A DNA stretch of 28,665 nt from contig BEXV01000818.1 in the NCBI GenBank assembly GCA_003118195.1, positions 69,274 to 97,938 of the forward strand, read 5' to 3'. This document shows, piece after piece, positions 1 to 10,345 of this stretch. This DNA comes from Hemicentrotus pulcherrimus. Taxonomy: Eukaryota; Echinodermata; Echinoidea; Camarodonta; Strongylocentrotidae. The position numbers and the translations under genes are program-made. Positions within the stretch are counted from its first letter, which is position 1; the number at the start of each line of letters is the position of its first letter. The notes under the pieces are model-generated. The model was not told where the DNA came from. It saw only the letters and a list, made by a program, of their open reading frames with translations, and searched no databases.

Positions 1-284
1 GTTTAATTCAAGATGATAAATTAAATTACTAAGTCACTACTAAGATCTGAAATTATTTAAAAACTGGTATCCAGGGGGAAGCAATTGGCCGGTTTGTTGC
101 TTTCTGGTGGTAATTGTCCGGGCTAGTCGTCAACGAAGGGATGTTGACCGGGAGTTGGTAATCCAGGGTTAGTTGTCCAGATAAAGAGCTGTATAATGTC
201 CTGATGTGCTATCCTATTTTCTGACTAATGTTGATGTGTTGAAGGAAAAAAATCTGAAGTTATACTTGTTAACCAGTATAAATA
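1..284. other. Gene-free stretch with possible weak 45-bp repetition
   Basis: No credible reading frame. Between about 64 and 210 three imperfect segments share a pattern of the type GGTAATCCAGGG followed by TTAGTTGTCC (near 64, 104 and 154), which could be a very decayed tandem repeat. The resemblance is loose and I give it little weight. Confidence 0.35.
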
Positions 285-457
285 ATCATGCCTGTCTAAG
301 AGTCCAACTCTCTCTAAAGGCCACCTGTCCCTAATGGTCACTTACATTGTCTTCCTGAACGAGGAAGTTGTGTTATAGAACCCTGTCAAGAAAGCAACAG
401 GTCACAAGTGGGCATGTTTTTCGACCCGTTTGTTAATCTTTATAGACAGGTTTCATT
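285..457. mobile_element. Decayed copy of the inverted-repeat MITE seen at 12481-12674
   Basis: The left end reads CCTGTCTAAG at 291 and the right end TATAGACAGGTTT at 441-453. These are eroded versions of the termini of the intact element at 12481-12674, which has CAAACCTG and CAGGTTTG ends. The interior keeps AAAGGCCACCTGTC near 316, matching the internal CCACCTGTCTACAAAGGCCAC repeat of the other copy. Non-autonomous: there is no coding capacity. The outermost bases have diverged, so the exact boundaries are uncertain. Confidence 0.5.
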
Positions 458-567
458 ATATTATGTGGGTTTTATTTTTTCCATTTTACCAGCTGAACTG
501 GATGCATTACTTACACGATACCAGTTGATCACCATGGTCAGCTTTTATGTCCCTACGGTATTTTAAT

Positions 568-577
568 CCCCCCCCCC
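568..577. repeat. Poly-C run of 10
   Basis: Ten consecutive C in an otherwise AT-rich neighbourhood. One of eight C or G homopolymers of nine or more bases in the window. Confidence 0.95.
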
Positions 578-618
578 AACCAACAGTTTAATCTTGATGT
601 AGTTATGCCACCTGATTT

Positions 619-635
619 GGGTGAGCCGTTCACCC
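619..635. other. Short perfect hairpin GGGTGA/TCACCC
   Basis: A six-base stem GGGTGA with TCACCC encloses a five-base loop, inside a locally GC-rich stretch (610-680). No RNA family is recognised, and a stem this short can arise by chance. Confidence 0.4.
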
Positions 636-720
636 ACACCGAAAGGGCCGGCCTCCCGTAAGATCATCAGAAGCGGGTGACTACCAAAGATATTATTTAT
701 CTAGAAAACCATTTTAACTA

Positions 721-866
721 AATCGCAACTATTTCAAGTGTATACCCAATAGAGAATCATGTTTGGATTTAGAGATAAATCATTTTCATGTTCTCACAAT
801 TCAATGGGCATGTTAGGTAACGCACACGGCCTTAATTCATAGAATTTTCGAAAATAGTTGCGATTG
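721..866. mobile_element. Possible 146-bp inverted-repeat (MITE-like) element
   Basis: AATCGCAACTATTT at 721-734 is repeated in inverted orientation near 852-866 (AAATAGTTGCGATT), giving a perfect 14-bp terminal inverted repeat around an AT-rich, non-coding interior. No clear target-site duplication is visible, so membership of a transposon family is inference. Confidence 0.45.
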
Positions 867-1200
867 TGTTTACCGTAATATTTGCGTAGGAGTAACTGTA
901 CAATTACATTTTCAGTTAAGCGGTGAATTTCCAAACTCCATCAACCCATTCCTACACAGTGGTTAGATATGGAAAATCATGCATTATTTACAAGGTAAGA
1001 GTTCTCGCTGGAGAGAAAAAGTGTAATCTTCTCAAACTCGGAGACTATCCACGCATCCTCCTTAATATCCTTATTTAATATCGAGATTACTGATCTAATA
1101 TGGCGTCCATTACTTTCTGCATATACATTCCTATCATGTCAATTCTGTGATGACATTTAGTTTTCTTCATATCTAGGGGTAGCTCACTTATTTTGTAAAA
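867..1200. other. Gene-free AT-rich stretch
   Basis: No reading frame, RNA gene or repeat is recognised here. Confidence 0.5.
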
Positions 1201-1214
1201 GAGGGCGGGGTCCA

Positions 1215-1320
1215 CCCCCCCCCAAAAAAAAAGAAAGAAGTTCTTACAAGAAAGAAAGAGAGGGAGAGAGAGAGAAAAAAAAAAGAAAGAGAGAGAGAGA
1301 GAGAGATAGATAGAAAGGGG
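1215..1320. repeat. Poly-C run followed by GA-rich microsatellite
   Basis: Nine C are followed by nine A, then GAAA and GA repeats, with a nearly uninterrupted GA block around 1288-1306. A reading frame on the minus strand across this block is only Ser/Leu/Phe low-complexity sequence. Confidence 0.85.
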
Positions 1321-3125
1321 GTGGTCCAATCTGGCCGAAAGGTGGGGTAGGATACATTAAAACGTATGATAAGCTAGATGAAAAATAGGGTAAGACCAGA
1401 CCCCCTATGGACTTTTAGACTTTTAAAAGTAAAAACGGTTCCAGGAGCATTGACACCTTTAATAAGCAAACTCCTTCAAGAAAATAAAATAGAACTGCGA
1501 TAGATATAAAGAAGGGCCTCAAAGAGGTGAAACAAAACATAAATGGATTTCAAAAAAAATAATGCCCAACGAACCAAATTAATGTAAGAGTTCAAATAAT
1601 CCGGCCTAAATCTTCCAGACGAAATGCAGCCGCGAGAATCGTTCCAGCAGAAAACCAAGGCTAACTGCAAAGGTAGCATCGACCAATAAGCTAGATGACT
1701 GTCACAAGGTCTTTTTCTCGTTTGCAAAATCAAACAATATTTCGGAGAAAATAGAGAATGATGATGACGATGATTCATGCCATATTATGGAGCCATATTT
1801 CTGTTTAAAAAAAAACATTCAAAGGCGTACGCCTTCCCAATGAGGACGTATAAAGAAATATATGTTTTATATTGAATTCAACAGTATATTCGATGCCCTT
1901 CCATGTATTTCAAATAACTCTATAATTGTGTTTAAGAGGACCCCCCCCCCTAAGGTTATAAGCTAATTGTCAGCTTTCGCGGATTATCCTGCCAACGGAT
2001 ATTGATTTTCTTATTTCTATTTTGTAATTCTTATAATGTAAATGTAATTATACTTGACGAACTTAATCAATCAATGAATGGGATTAAATGTAGATAGCAA
2101 ACCTAAAACTTCAAATTTTAGACCCATATTGGGAGAAAGATCCTTTTTTTCCGCCCAACCAAATACAGTCTTCCCCATTACCCTTCTAACCTATATTGAC
2201 CCGTGCCTCATCTAGCACCGAACGAAATAACACAATTACGGCTTATCAAATTACTAATGCTATATTTGGGCTGGAAACATCGAACCCTAACCTAGCTCAT
2301 AAAAACTTCCCCCCGTCTGTGTCTATTTCCCAAAGAGGAACATTACGCGTCCTGATTTAGATCAATATAGTTGCCTTGGAAACGGTTATGAGGATGTTTC
2401 TTCTAAATATGATGACATGAATATTGATGTGTATGTAGAGTGTGCCTCACGCATAGGAATGTCTCATTTAATGAAGAAGACAAAATCCCAGGGTCTTTAC
2501 TTTGCTGTAAAGCAAAATTGGCTCCATGATGCGCTACGTGCATTCGCCTTTCTCTTTATATGCCTGTGAGTATTTTGTTTATTTACTCCATAATCACAGT
2601 ATTTATCCCTTCTTTCCGTTCATCCCTTAAAATATCGACAAATTCACACGGCTTCCATTCCACCTACCGCCCGATCTGCTCATGTCAGCTTCAACTTTCC
2701 GCTTTTATCACTCTCCTTTACACTGATAATGATCAAATTATTTCCCCAACCATCATCCATATCCAAGTTGGCTCATAAATGAAATATGCCCAATATTTCA
2801 CAAAACCTTGTACGATAGAAACCACTCTTCGTTGCATTATACACGCTCTTTTATTCAGATGTATTGACTGTCAGTTCCTTTGCTCGGGTAGGTAGGAAAA
2901 TTGGATCGAGTCACATTGAATAAGGATAAGTATATCCTTAGGAAATGCAAAGAATGAGCACTTTATATGCCATTTTAATTTCAGAATTTCCTTGAATTTG
3001 CTCTGATTCTGTCAAATACGTAAAGGTATAATCTACAGGTTGGTTCAATGTGCCTCTGTCAGTTGCGTACGCAGCATTGTAGGTAAAAACCTTAATAAAT
3101 TGCAAGAAGTCATGGTCAAGTCCAT
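1321..3125. other. Gene-free stretch with one perfect 14-bp palindrome
   Basis: No supportable gene. It contains the perfect palindrome AAGGCGTACGCCTT at 1822-1835 and a run of ten C at 1941-1950. Frames of 72-100 codons exist (for example 1476-1778 minus and 2560-2778 plus) but have no domain, no splice context and ordinary non-coding composition. Confidence 0.5.
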
Positions 3126-3165
3126 GTTCATAGTCCTATAATCCTGTAATAGAAGGATTATGAAC
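3126..3165. other. 40-nt imperfect hairpin
   Basis: GTTCATAGTCCT at 3126-3137 pairs with AGGATTATGAAC at 3154-3165 through a 12-base stem containing one G-T pair. No RNA family is recognised. Confidence 0.45.
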
Positions 3166-4458
3166 AACTCACACTTTCACTTTTATTCAAAGGTAGGGAA
3201 TTGAAGTTTTGGAAATGGGTGGTAGAAAACCATTGCAAAGGTGATGAGAAACAACATAAAAATTCTTTCAAATTACCTATCTATCTAGGATGAGTGTCTG
3301 AGATTTTAGGCTCGCCGTTACGAATTGAATTTTGATCATTCTTATTAAGTATTATAAATCTCTCTTTAGAAATATTGAGCCATCTGATTGGTCGAAATTG
3401 GAGTCGTGATTTTAGCATTTCCCGTAAAAAAAACGAAGGTTAAGGTTAATAGTTTATGAGTGAGATTCTGGAAAGATTTCGGGTACCGGGAAAATAGTAA
3501 AAAAATTGATGAGATCCCCAATGGTTTACGTGTTTAAACTTGCTTTGTGCGAGCGCGGATACCATACACTGCTTTTTGTCTGCGAGTCCGAAATGATTGT
3601 AACATTCAGTCACCTTTCCAACGAAGATTAACATACAGTGTTTCAGATTTTCTGTGATGCTTTAACCAACCTTTACTCAAGAAAAATGATAACGTAAGAA
3701 TTCTTGCTATATTTTTGTGTCAATTCGGTATTTAAAAGATATATCGACTGATTTAATATTCGAGGCCTAGCTGTTTCTATTGTGGCTCTCAGGAGTCCAC
3801 CCAGGCGCACCTCGGGGTCATGGCAGAATGCAACGACCTCTTGAGCCTATAAAAACAGCCAGACATCTCATAGCAGTCGATATAACTATAATATCGAAAG
3901 GACTTTATCCCTTACTAAATTGACTAAATCATTAATCCTTTTTCATAAAGCTTTCAGACAGTCTTCTTGCATTAAAACATAAATTGATAAGCAACAACTT
4001 CTACGAGCATGTCGAAATGTTAGTACATATTTTTTAATGAAGTTTTCCCCAAAGGTGTCCAATCCTGTTTTGTAGCTCAGAATACATATTCAATTGTTAT
4101 CACTAGGCTATGATAAATGTTATTGTCATTATGGAATCATATTAAGTCCTTAGGGAAAATTAATGCCTCTCTCAGAGTGTTTTTATATTCAGGTAAAAGA
4201 AGATGGCTTATTTTATCTGCAATAGATATCAAACTACTGTGGACAATATTTGTTTGAAGAAAGTCTAAGCCCTAAAGCGTGCAATTACTGTGATGAAAAC
4301 CGAAACGCCTTCGAATAAAACGGCGCCAAATTTATCCTGTTCTGTCCCCTCCAAATCAACGAAGCCGTCATACCATGTACGGACAGTTTCCAAAAACGCT
4401 ATAAAAAAAAACTGGTCGGTCCGCATGCATGCATTTACCTAATGTTTCACCTGCCTTG
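3166..4458. other. Gene-free AT-rich stretch
   Basis: No supportable gene. A CTGATTGGTC motif near 3381 resembles the end of the fold-back element at 13737-13971, but no partner arm is visible. TATA-like strings occur near 3848 and 4400 without other promoter evidence. Confidence 0.5.
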
Positions 4459-4503
4459 CCCCCAAGGCTTTACACGCCCCTATTAGCGTAAGCCCCTTGG
4501 GGG
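4459..4503. other. Hairpin CCCCCAAGG/CCTTGGGGG
   Basis: CCCCCAAGG at 4459-4467 pairs perfectly with CCTTGGGGG at 4495-4503. The stem continues through CTT/AAG after a two-base bulge. It lies in a locally GC-rich patch (about 4330-4720). No known RNA is recognised. Confidence 0.5.
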
Positions 4504-4777
4504 AATCGGTTCTTGGTGACATACTTGACAAGAAGAAGTCGGGGATCGAAATGATGGTCCCCTCCGGACGACATCACTTTAATCAGTTTCCACTCCCTAG
4601 TCCCACATGCCTGATTTCGTCATTTTCATGGCGATCCTACACATCGATAGGCACCGATTGTTTGGATATCACTTTTGGAGTTTGACCTGCGGGCGCAGCC
4701 AATGGATCTCTACGGAGGATTCCAGGGAGATGGTGGTGGTGTAGGAGTTAGGATTACCCAGGGAAGTGAACAGATGT
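4504..4777. other. GC-richer gene-free patch
   Basis: A frame stays open to 4685 but lacks an ATG at its 5' end, shows no domain and has no obvious splice sites. I cannot support an exon. Confidence 0.4.
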
Positions 4778-5009
4778 GAAGAGAGAGTTAGTGAGAGAGG
4801 GAGAGGGGGTTGGACAGAGAGAGAAAAGAAGAGAAGTGGAAACAGGAGAGAAGGTCAAAGGAAGGAAAGATGATGAAAGAAAGAGAGCATGGATACAGAC
4901 AGTTGGGTAGAAAGAGGAGATGGAAATAGAGAGAAAGAGAAGGTATGGACATAAAGTAAAATTGAATTTATATGGATCTGCAAAGATAGAGAGAAAGAGA
5001 GAGAGAGAG
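4778..5009. repeat. Long purine-rich (GA/GAA) tract
   Basis: About 230 bases of almost unbroken purine on the plus strand: imperfect GA, GAAA and GGGA, ending in a cleaner GAGAGAGAGAG block near 4990-5007. Low-complexity DNA. Confidence 0.8.
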
Positions 5010-5799
5010 TAATGTATAGGGTTGCAGTCACATCCGTCCTCTTTTTTCGGACATTATTTGGCGAATGTTACCAAACTAAGCTCTGTCGAATTCCGTAATG
5101 TTTTCAGGAGACGAATCACCTGCACGGTCTTAACTACCTTTAACAAAAATGTCGCATGAACTTAATTAATCTCAAACGGAAATTCTAGACGAAGATATAC
5201 CATTGCCTTGGAAACTAAGAGACGGATTCCAATAAAAGCCATACGGTCATTTGACATTTTGACAAGCCAATTTCAAGAGGAAAGACTTTAATGGGCAATT
5301 AATATGCTTCGTGATATTTTTTTTGTTCATGACAGGGCCGGTTGAACATGTTTAATAGCTAGTTGCGTTATAGCAAGTGTTAGGTGGCAGTACCTTACAT
5401 TTAAAACATAAAGAAACAAAACAGAAAGTTTTTTTTTCTCTCAATGTAAATATAATTATTATATTTTGTGTTTAAATGTTCTATAATTCAATTATCCAAG
5501 TAGATGACTATTTCGTATTTGAATTCACTTTTGATAAGTAGCGAATGTCACACGCATAAAGGACTGAACATATTATGTAGCAGGGCAGCGTCGTCCACAC
5601 TTTTCATTTTTTCTGGTTATATCGTGCATGGGGGTATTATAATAGAATTAGCTTTTTCCCATTTATATTATATTCTTCCGAATTGACATGAAAAGAAAAT
5701 GAAAGCTCCAAAACATTTTTTTCTCCTTTACCAGACCTGGATCATCTCTCTAAACTTCATTTTGGACACCACTACTGGCCTATAGAAAGTATAATCGCA
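5010..5799. other. Gene-free AT-rich stretch
   Basis: No gene, RNA or repeat is recognised. A 60-codon frame at 5504-5686 has no features. Confidence 0.5.
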
Positions 5800-5851
5800 G
5801 AAAGAGAGGGGGAGAGAGAGAGAGAGAGAGACAGAGAGAGGGAGAGAGAAG
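5800..5851. repeat. GA microsatellite
   Basis: About 50 bases of GA dinucleotide with a few interruptions. Confidence 0.9.
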
Positions 5852-6610
5852 GGATATTCAACTCTCTTCCTGTTGACTGTTCTCTTAGATTTCCAATATT
5901 ACTTGAAAGTGTCGCGTCTATCTGGTGTAGATCTCATAATTATGTTCCCGCGTTGTCGTTCGCGCCAAAATGAGTGGTCCGAAAATGACGAAGATTGGTA
6001 TCCGTTTCTTGTCACTTCGGCTGACGGATACGATTTAGTGACGACGGCGAAGTGGTGATAATAACCAGTCCAGCATGCATAATTAAATGGAGAGAACATT
6101 ACACCATACAACGCGTATACCGTTCATCTTGCTCAGTATGGAAATAACGGGGGTTACTGTAGTTCAACCATATACCTTTCTTTTCATGGAACACTGACAT
6201 TTTATTAACCCTGAGTTGGGAAATTTACTTTTTAGAGTTATTTACATTTTTATGAGTATTATATCTTACATCATTAACCAATGGGTAGCAATTAACATGA
6301 CAATAATGATTTAACACTTAACCTCAATAGTTAAGTAGAGCATGAATATGAAGGGTGGAATACAAGGGCAAGAGGAAAAGTGAGGAGGGTTAGTATCAAC
6401 TGAAAACATTGTCTTCAGACCTGATTCTATTCTAGATCAACAGTTGCCACTTAATATCATAATCGAACCGACGAGACCGTCACGTGACCGACGACAAACC
6501 GGACAAAGCATTAGATTACCCCCAAATGGTCAAGAATTAGTGAGTTGGGAGTCGATGTGGAGTCAATAATTGACGATGTGACTGAGATAATACATGTAGT
6601 TATATATATG
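5852..6610. other. Gene-free stretch with a GC-rich island
   Basis: Around 5930-6060 both strands carry overlapping open frames (61 and 70 codons). The island contains local inverted repeats (TATCCGT with ACGGATA; CACTTCG with CGAAGTG), which explain why both strands stay open. It also holds a CACGTG box at 6481-6486. No protein family is recognised. Confidence 0.45.
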
Positions 6611-6728
6611 GAAGGCAAGAAGCGGACAACGACAATTGAAAAGGTCAAAAGAAGCTGTTCGTGGGGGAAATTAAATTCGTTATATTAATCACCCAAGTAG
6701 CACTGTATTGGACAAGGTAAGATGCAAA

Positions 6729-6970
6729 GTGTGCAGTACTGAACGCAAGAAAGAGGGTAAATTAAGAGGTGAGGAGATGAAGTGCGTGAGGAAAATACTC
6801 CCTTGCTTGTTATTGCCCCCATCGTACATCCAAGACAAAGATATAACTAATTTACTGTACTGAACGCAAAGAAAGGGGGAAATACTGGTCGCGAAAAAAT
6901 AGTATTATGAGGAAAAATGATTCATGTTTTAATGTTTCTCCTTTTTATGCAGCCTTTGACTAAATGAAAT
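6729..6970. repeat. Diverged 121-bp tandem duplication
   Basis: ACTGAACGCAA at 6738 recurs at 6859. GTGAGGAAAATA at 6786 recurs as ATGAGGAAAAATG at 6907. Both pairs have the same 121-base offset, so this is one duplicated segment with substantial divergence. A possible third, weaker unit begins near 6611 (GAAGGCAAGAAGCGG). Confidence 0.6.
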
Positions 6971-7472
6971 CTAATGAACAAGATGCAAACTGAAATAGTA
7001 AATTGGCTCATTTGCATGCTAATATCATCATCGTGTAACTGTATTGCATTGTAGACCTCGTGCCTATTAACCCTGAGTTTCAAAAAAAGTATCAATGCTG
7101 CATATAACATGAAAGAGGAATCGTGTTATTCCAGGGGTACTCAATTGCACCAGCATGAAAGTCCCGCGTTTATCGGGTGCCAATGTGCGATGCATCAACA
7201 CGAAATCTGACTAGCTCAAAGCTCTAAAACCTTTCTTCCTGCATGATTGCTTTTCGTTGATCTCGGGTAAAATCGTTGTAGGCCTATTAATTCGTGGAAG
7301 AAAATTGATAGAATGGGAGTATCCTTGTCTGAACAAAATATCACACAGTTCTATTCAAATCAGAGAAGAACAAAACAGTCTCGTTCAGACCATGAGAAAT
7401 TTTTTCCACCTTTTTTGTTCTCGTGGCATAGCAAAAAAGTAAGGCAAAATAAACATCTGTCTTTGTTTCTTC
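6971..7472. other. Gene-free stretch
   Basis: No gene recognised. Frames at 7257-7442 and 7313-7522 run into the adjoining microsatellite and have no domain. Confidence 0.5.
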
Positions 7473-7513
<41 letters not shown>

Positions 7514-7610
7514 TTGGAGTGAGTGTATGCGTGCGTATAATCGAGCGTGTGTGGGTGCGTGTGTGTCTCTATGGGTCGGTGTATCTCTCTTTCTCTATGT
7601 CTCTCAGTAT
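7473..7610. repeat. Compound TC / CA microsatellite with GT-rich tail
   Basis: A (TC)n block of about 22 bases switches directly to (AC)n up to 7513. A GTGTGTGTGGGTGCGTGTGTG-type purine/pyrimidine alternation follows near 7545-7567, then TCTC strings. Confidence 0.85.
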
Positions 7611-8291
7611 TGATCTATACATCTAATAGTGTAGTCTTGTTCTTGTATCGCAAAAGTATCTTTTACTACGCATTAGGAGTGTGTTCCTAATTTTTAAATG
7701 ATAATTATCCCGTTTTACTGTCTGAACCGCGCGAGTCTTCTCATTCTATTATATCCCAAGTTGGCCACTCAATATTTACAAATTTGCATTTCCTTGTTTT
7801 CTTTTTTAAATCTTTTTATATCAAATTGAAATCCAACCACCACATAAATCTGTGAATATTGATGTGCATCCCCTATTCCTTTTTTCTTCTTTTTTCCTGT
7901 CTTTTTTTCCCCTTTTACCAATATTTTGTTCCTCCGTATCCTTTGAGGGTAGTCATACTATCAAGCTTTGCTTATTTTTTCAACCCTCCTGTTTGATGTT
8001 TTTGATTAGTTACAGTTATTTTACATATATTCTTTTGTCATGTGTAAATTTGCAATATTTGTTTGTTATATATTTGTAAAAATGCAAAAGAAAAAGAAAA
8101 TCAAACAGAAATAAATAAAACAAATCAAATTAAATTTAAAAAAATAAAGGATTTTTCTAAATTGGTGTTTGGGCTGTGTAAATGGGCCTATTCTGAAGTT
8201 TCCCTTATTGAAATGTTCATGTACAGTACATCCATGGTGGAGAGCTTGTCATGTATACAAAAAAAGGTCTGCTTTAATTACTTACATCCAT
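7611..8291. other. Gene-free T-rich stretch
   Basis: T-rich DNA with open frames of 75 and 79 codons whose products are Phe/Ser/Leu-rich or Lys-rich low complexity. No gene is supported. Confidence 0.5.
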
Positions 8292-8367
8292 TTTCATGTT
8301 GATGTAGAGGTTGGCTGAGCTTCACCCAAGAGATTTCCTTGTTCTATCTCCTTAAATCAACATGAAA
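8292..8367. other. 12-bp inverted repeat with 52-bp spacer
   Basis: TTTCATGTTGAT at 8292-8303 is repeated inverted as ATCAACATGAAA at 8356-8367. It could be the ends of a tiny fold-back element or chance. Confidence 0.4.
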
Positions 8368-8680
8368 CTGTAGTTAGCAACATCCTCTCAAATATTTGTT
8401 AAAGGACAGTCAAATGTAAGCTCATCTTTTTTATCTTCAATATAAATTACCCATAATGCACATGACCTATATCAACAAGACTTTGTTCCCGACCTTCAAG
8501 GAGTCTTTCACTCGCTATACTCTAATGCAGTTTCTTTCAGTTTTATAACACATTTCTTTTCTACAAATATTCAGTTTCCCGGATCTCGTTCGTTTTCATT
8601 GCAACGCATGACATCTTCGCGTTAGCAAGGCGCGTGTTTTGCGCGTGAATATTTCGCAAATGTGTCGGGATGACGAAAAT

Positions 8681-8770
8681 TGACCAATTGCATTTTAAGC
8701 GCCCTGGTGCAGGAAGGTGTCAGGTAGTTCAGTGCCCTCAAACTTATTTCATTCACGATGGCAAAATGAG
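8681..8770 (+). repeat. Dyad satellite unit 1 (conserved block)
   Basis: Starts TGACCAATTGCATTTTA and contains the dyad GCGCC-CT-GGTGC, then GGAAGGTGTC, a TAGTTCAGTGC-type string, CTCAAACTT, and ends near CATTCACGATGG. It is the first of six copies. The outermost stem position is A-A, so this unit has a five-pair stem. Confidence 0.85.
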
Positions 8771-8946
8771 AGATTTAAACCAATAAGGCTTTGTGCTTGG
8801 AAAACCAGAGCATGACAGCCGTACAGATTTGTTAAAGCTTTGAGACGAGGCAGGCGAGTCGAGATCTTGTCAAAAATTTGTAGAATACTATTTTGTTTGA
8901 CAAACTGTCATCGAGTGAATATTCCCGTGTGTGGGTGAAGAAAAAT

Positions 8947-9036
8947 TGACCAATTGCATTTTACGCGCCGTGGTGCGGAAAGGTGTTCGATAGTTCAATG
9001 TTCTCAAACTTTCGCATGTTATGGTGTTTAACAAAG
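8947..9036 (+). repeat. Dyad satellite unit 2
   Basis: TGACCAATTGCATTTTA, then dyad CGCGCC-GT-GGTGCG (one G-T pair), then TAGTTCAATG and CTCAAACTTTCGCAT. It lies 266 bp after unit 1. Confidence 0.85.
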
Positions 9037-9169
9037 AGTGTAAAAGGACTTTGTGCGTTGATGCAATGAACTTCTGAAGATTCGTGAAGCTGTTTTGAAA
9101 GACTTTTGACAGATTATGTCAAATTTGTTCGTGTAAAGATTTGCCAGTTTGTGGGGGGTTAAGAGAAAT

Positions 9170-9259
9170 TGACCAATTGCATTTCACGCACCGTGGTGCG
9201 GGAAGTGTCAGAAAGTTCGGTGCTTTCAAACTGTTTACATTCGCGATGTTAAAGTTGGA
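9170..9259 (+). repeat. Dyad satellite unit 3
   Basis: TGACCAATTGCATTTCA, then a perfect six-pair dyad CGCACC-GT-GGTGCG, then GGAAGTGTCAGAAAGTTC and a downstream TTCGCGATGTTAAAG. It lies 223 bp after unit 2. GTGTGGGGG-type strings precede most units. Confidence 0.85.
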
Positions 9260-9434
9260 TAACAACACATTAAAAAGGTTTTTGATTGTGTATTACCAAC
9301 ACTTGTAGAACACGTATAAAAAATTGTGTGGAAAATTTGTAAAAGATATGTGAAAGACTTGTGAAAGGTTTGTGGAAAAATGGCGACGAATAGTTTCGCT
9401 GATGATTCGCAAGCGTGTGGGGGTGACAAGACAT

Positions 9435-9525
9435 TGACCAATTGCATTTTACGCGCCGTGGTGCGGGAAGGTGTCATACAGATAGTTCAACGCTCTCCAA
9501 CTTTTGCATTTCATGATGTTTAGAA
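9435..9525 (+). repeat. Dyad satellite unit 4
   Basis: TGACCAATTGCATTTTA, then dyad CGCGCC-GT-GGTGCG, then GGGAAGGTGTC, GTTCAACGCTCTCCAACTTT and TTCATGATGTTTAGA. It lies 265 bp after unit 3. Its upstream spacer carries short GTGAAAGACTT-like subrepeats at 9325-9380. Confidence 0.85.
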
Positions 9526-9673
9526 AGCTGTGATAGTGGATTACTTGTAAAATGTTCATGAAAATCATGCGGGAAAGTTTTTGTGTGAAAGAATAGTCTA
9601 AGTTTTTTTGACAGATGTTGACAGATAGTTGTGCCTGACGATTGGCCAATGAGTGTGTGTGTGGGGGGGTGGG

Positions 9674-9763
9674 GGACGACGTGCATTTTACACACCACGG
9701 TGTGGGAATATGTCAAACATACAGTTCAACGCTCTCCAACTTTTGAATTTCACAATGTTTAGA
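9674..9763 (+). repeat. Dyad satellite unit 5 (degenerate head)
   Basis: The TGACCAATT head is eroded, but GCATTTTA is kept. The dyad reads CACACC-AC-GGTGTG and is still a perfect six-pair palindrome, although two of its bases differ from units 2 and 4 at paired positions. GTTCAACGCTCTCCAACTTT follows, nearly identical to unit 4. Confidence 0.8.
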
Positions 9764-9769
9764 TACCCT

Positions 9770-10205
9770 ATGCTGTAAATCTTTTAAATCATTGCAGGAG
9801 CAACAAACATTGGAACGTAACACAATGTTTCCTACTCCATTTTTAAGTACTGGACGTACAAATACTCGCTGTTATGTAACAATAACGAAAAACAATAAAC
9901 AAAATTCGTAATTTGTTTTCTTTTTTTAATTAATTTATTTGAGCAAGTATTTATCATTTTATTTTATACAACAATTTAAAGTATACTGTCTCAACTTTCC
10001 AGTATCCTTCTCTACAACCCCCAAAAAACCTCTCTCGCTCCCTAACCTTCTATCCTTCTCTTCTCTGTTTTACTCCTTCATATTACTGTGTGATTATTAT
10101 ATATATTCGTAAGATATTTGTTGTTGTGATTTTACTTCGTAAACTGCATGCTTTTCAGCCTATGGGCTGTCGTGTGGATGTTTTGATAAATACAATTTCA
10201 CTTAA
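9770..10205. mobile_element. Foreign insert interrupting the dyad satellite, with retroelement-like 3' end
   Basis: Units 5 and 6 are about 606 bp apart, against 220-270 bp elsewhere, so roughly 350-400 bp of extra DNA separates them. It is AT-rich, with a CT-rich patch at 10015-10080. Its right part (about 10140-10200) has TTTTCAGCC...GGGCTG followed by GATAAATAC, which resembles the 3' untranslated end of a truncated LINE. Retroelement identity is inference from resemblance; there is no coding sequence. Confidence 0.4.
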
Positions 10206-10279
10206 GTTCAGTTCAAAAGATTTTTGACAGATATTTTTCGCTTGAAGATTTGTCAGTGTGTAGGTGATGACAAAAAAAT

Positions 10280-10345
10280 TGACCAATTGCATTTTACGCA
10301 CCATGATGCGGGAAGGCGACAAACGGATAGTTCACTTCTGTCCGA
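10280..10345 (+). repeat. Dyad satellite unit 6
   Basis: TGACCAATTGCATTTTA, then CGCACC-AT-GATGCG (one mismatch in the stem), GGGAAGGCGAC and ATAGTTCA. Its upstream spacer TTTTTGACAGATAT...GTCAGTGTGTAGGTGATGACA matches the spacers before units 3 and 5, which confirms it belongs to the same array. Confidence 0.8.

Noticed and set aside
5899..6111. Overlapping open frames on both strands around 5.9-6.1 kb
   Set aside because: Local inverted repeats and GC-richness keep both strands open. No recognisable protein.
8681..10345. CRISPR array reading of the six regularly spaced dyad repeats
   Set aside because: Units are about 85 bp with related spacers of 140-180 bp, in evident animal DNA with no cas genes. 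This is satellite DNA.
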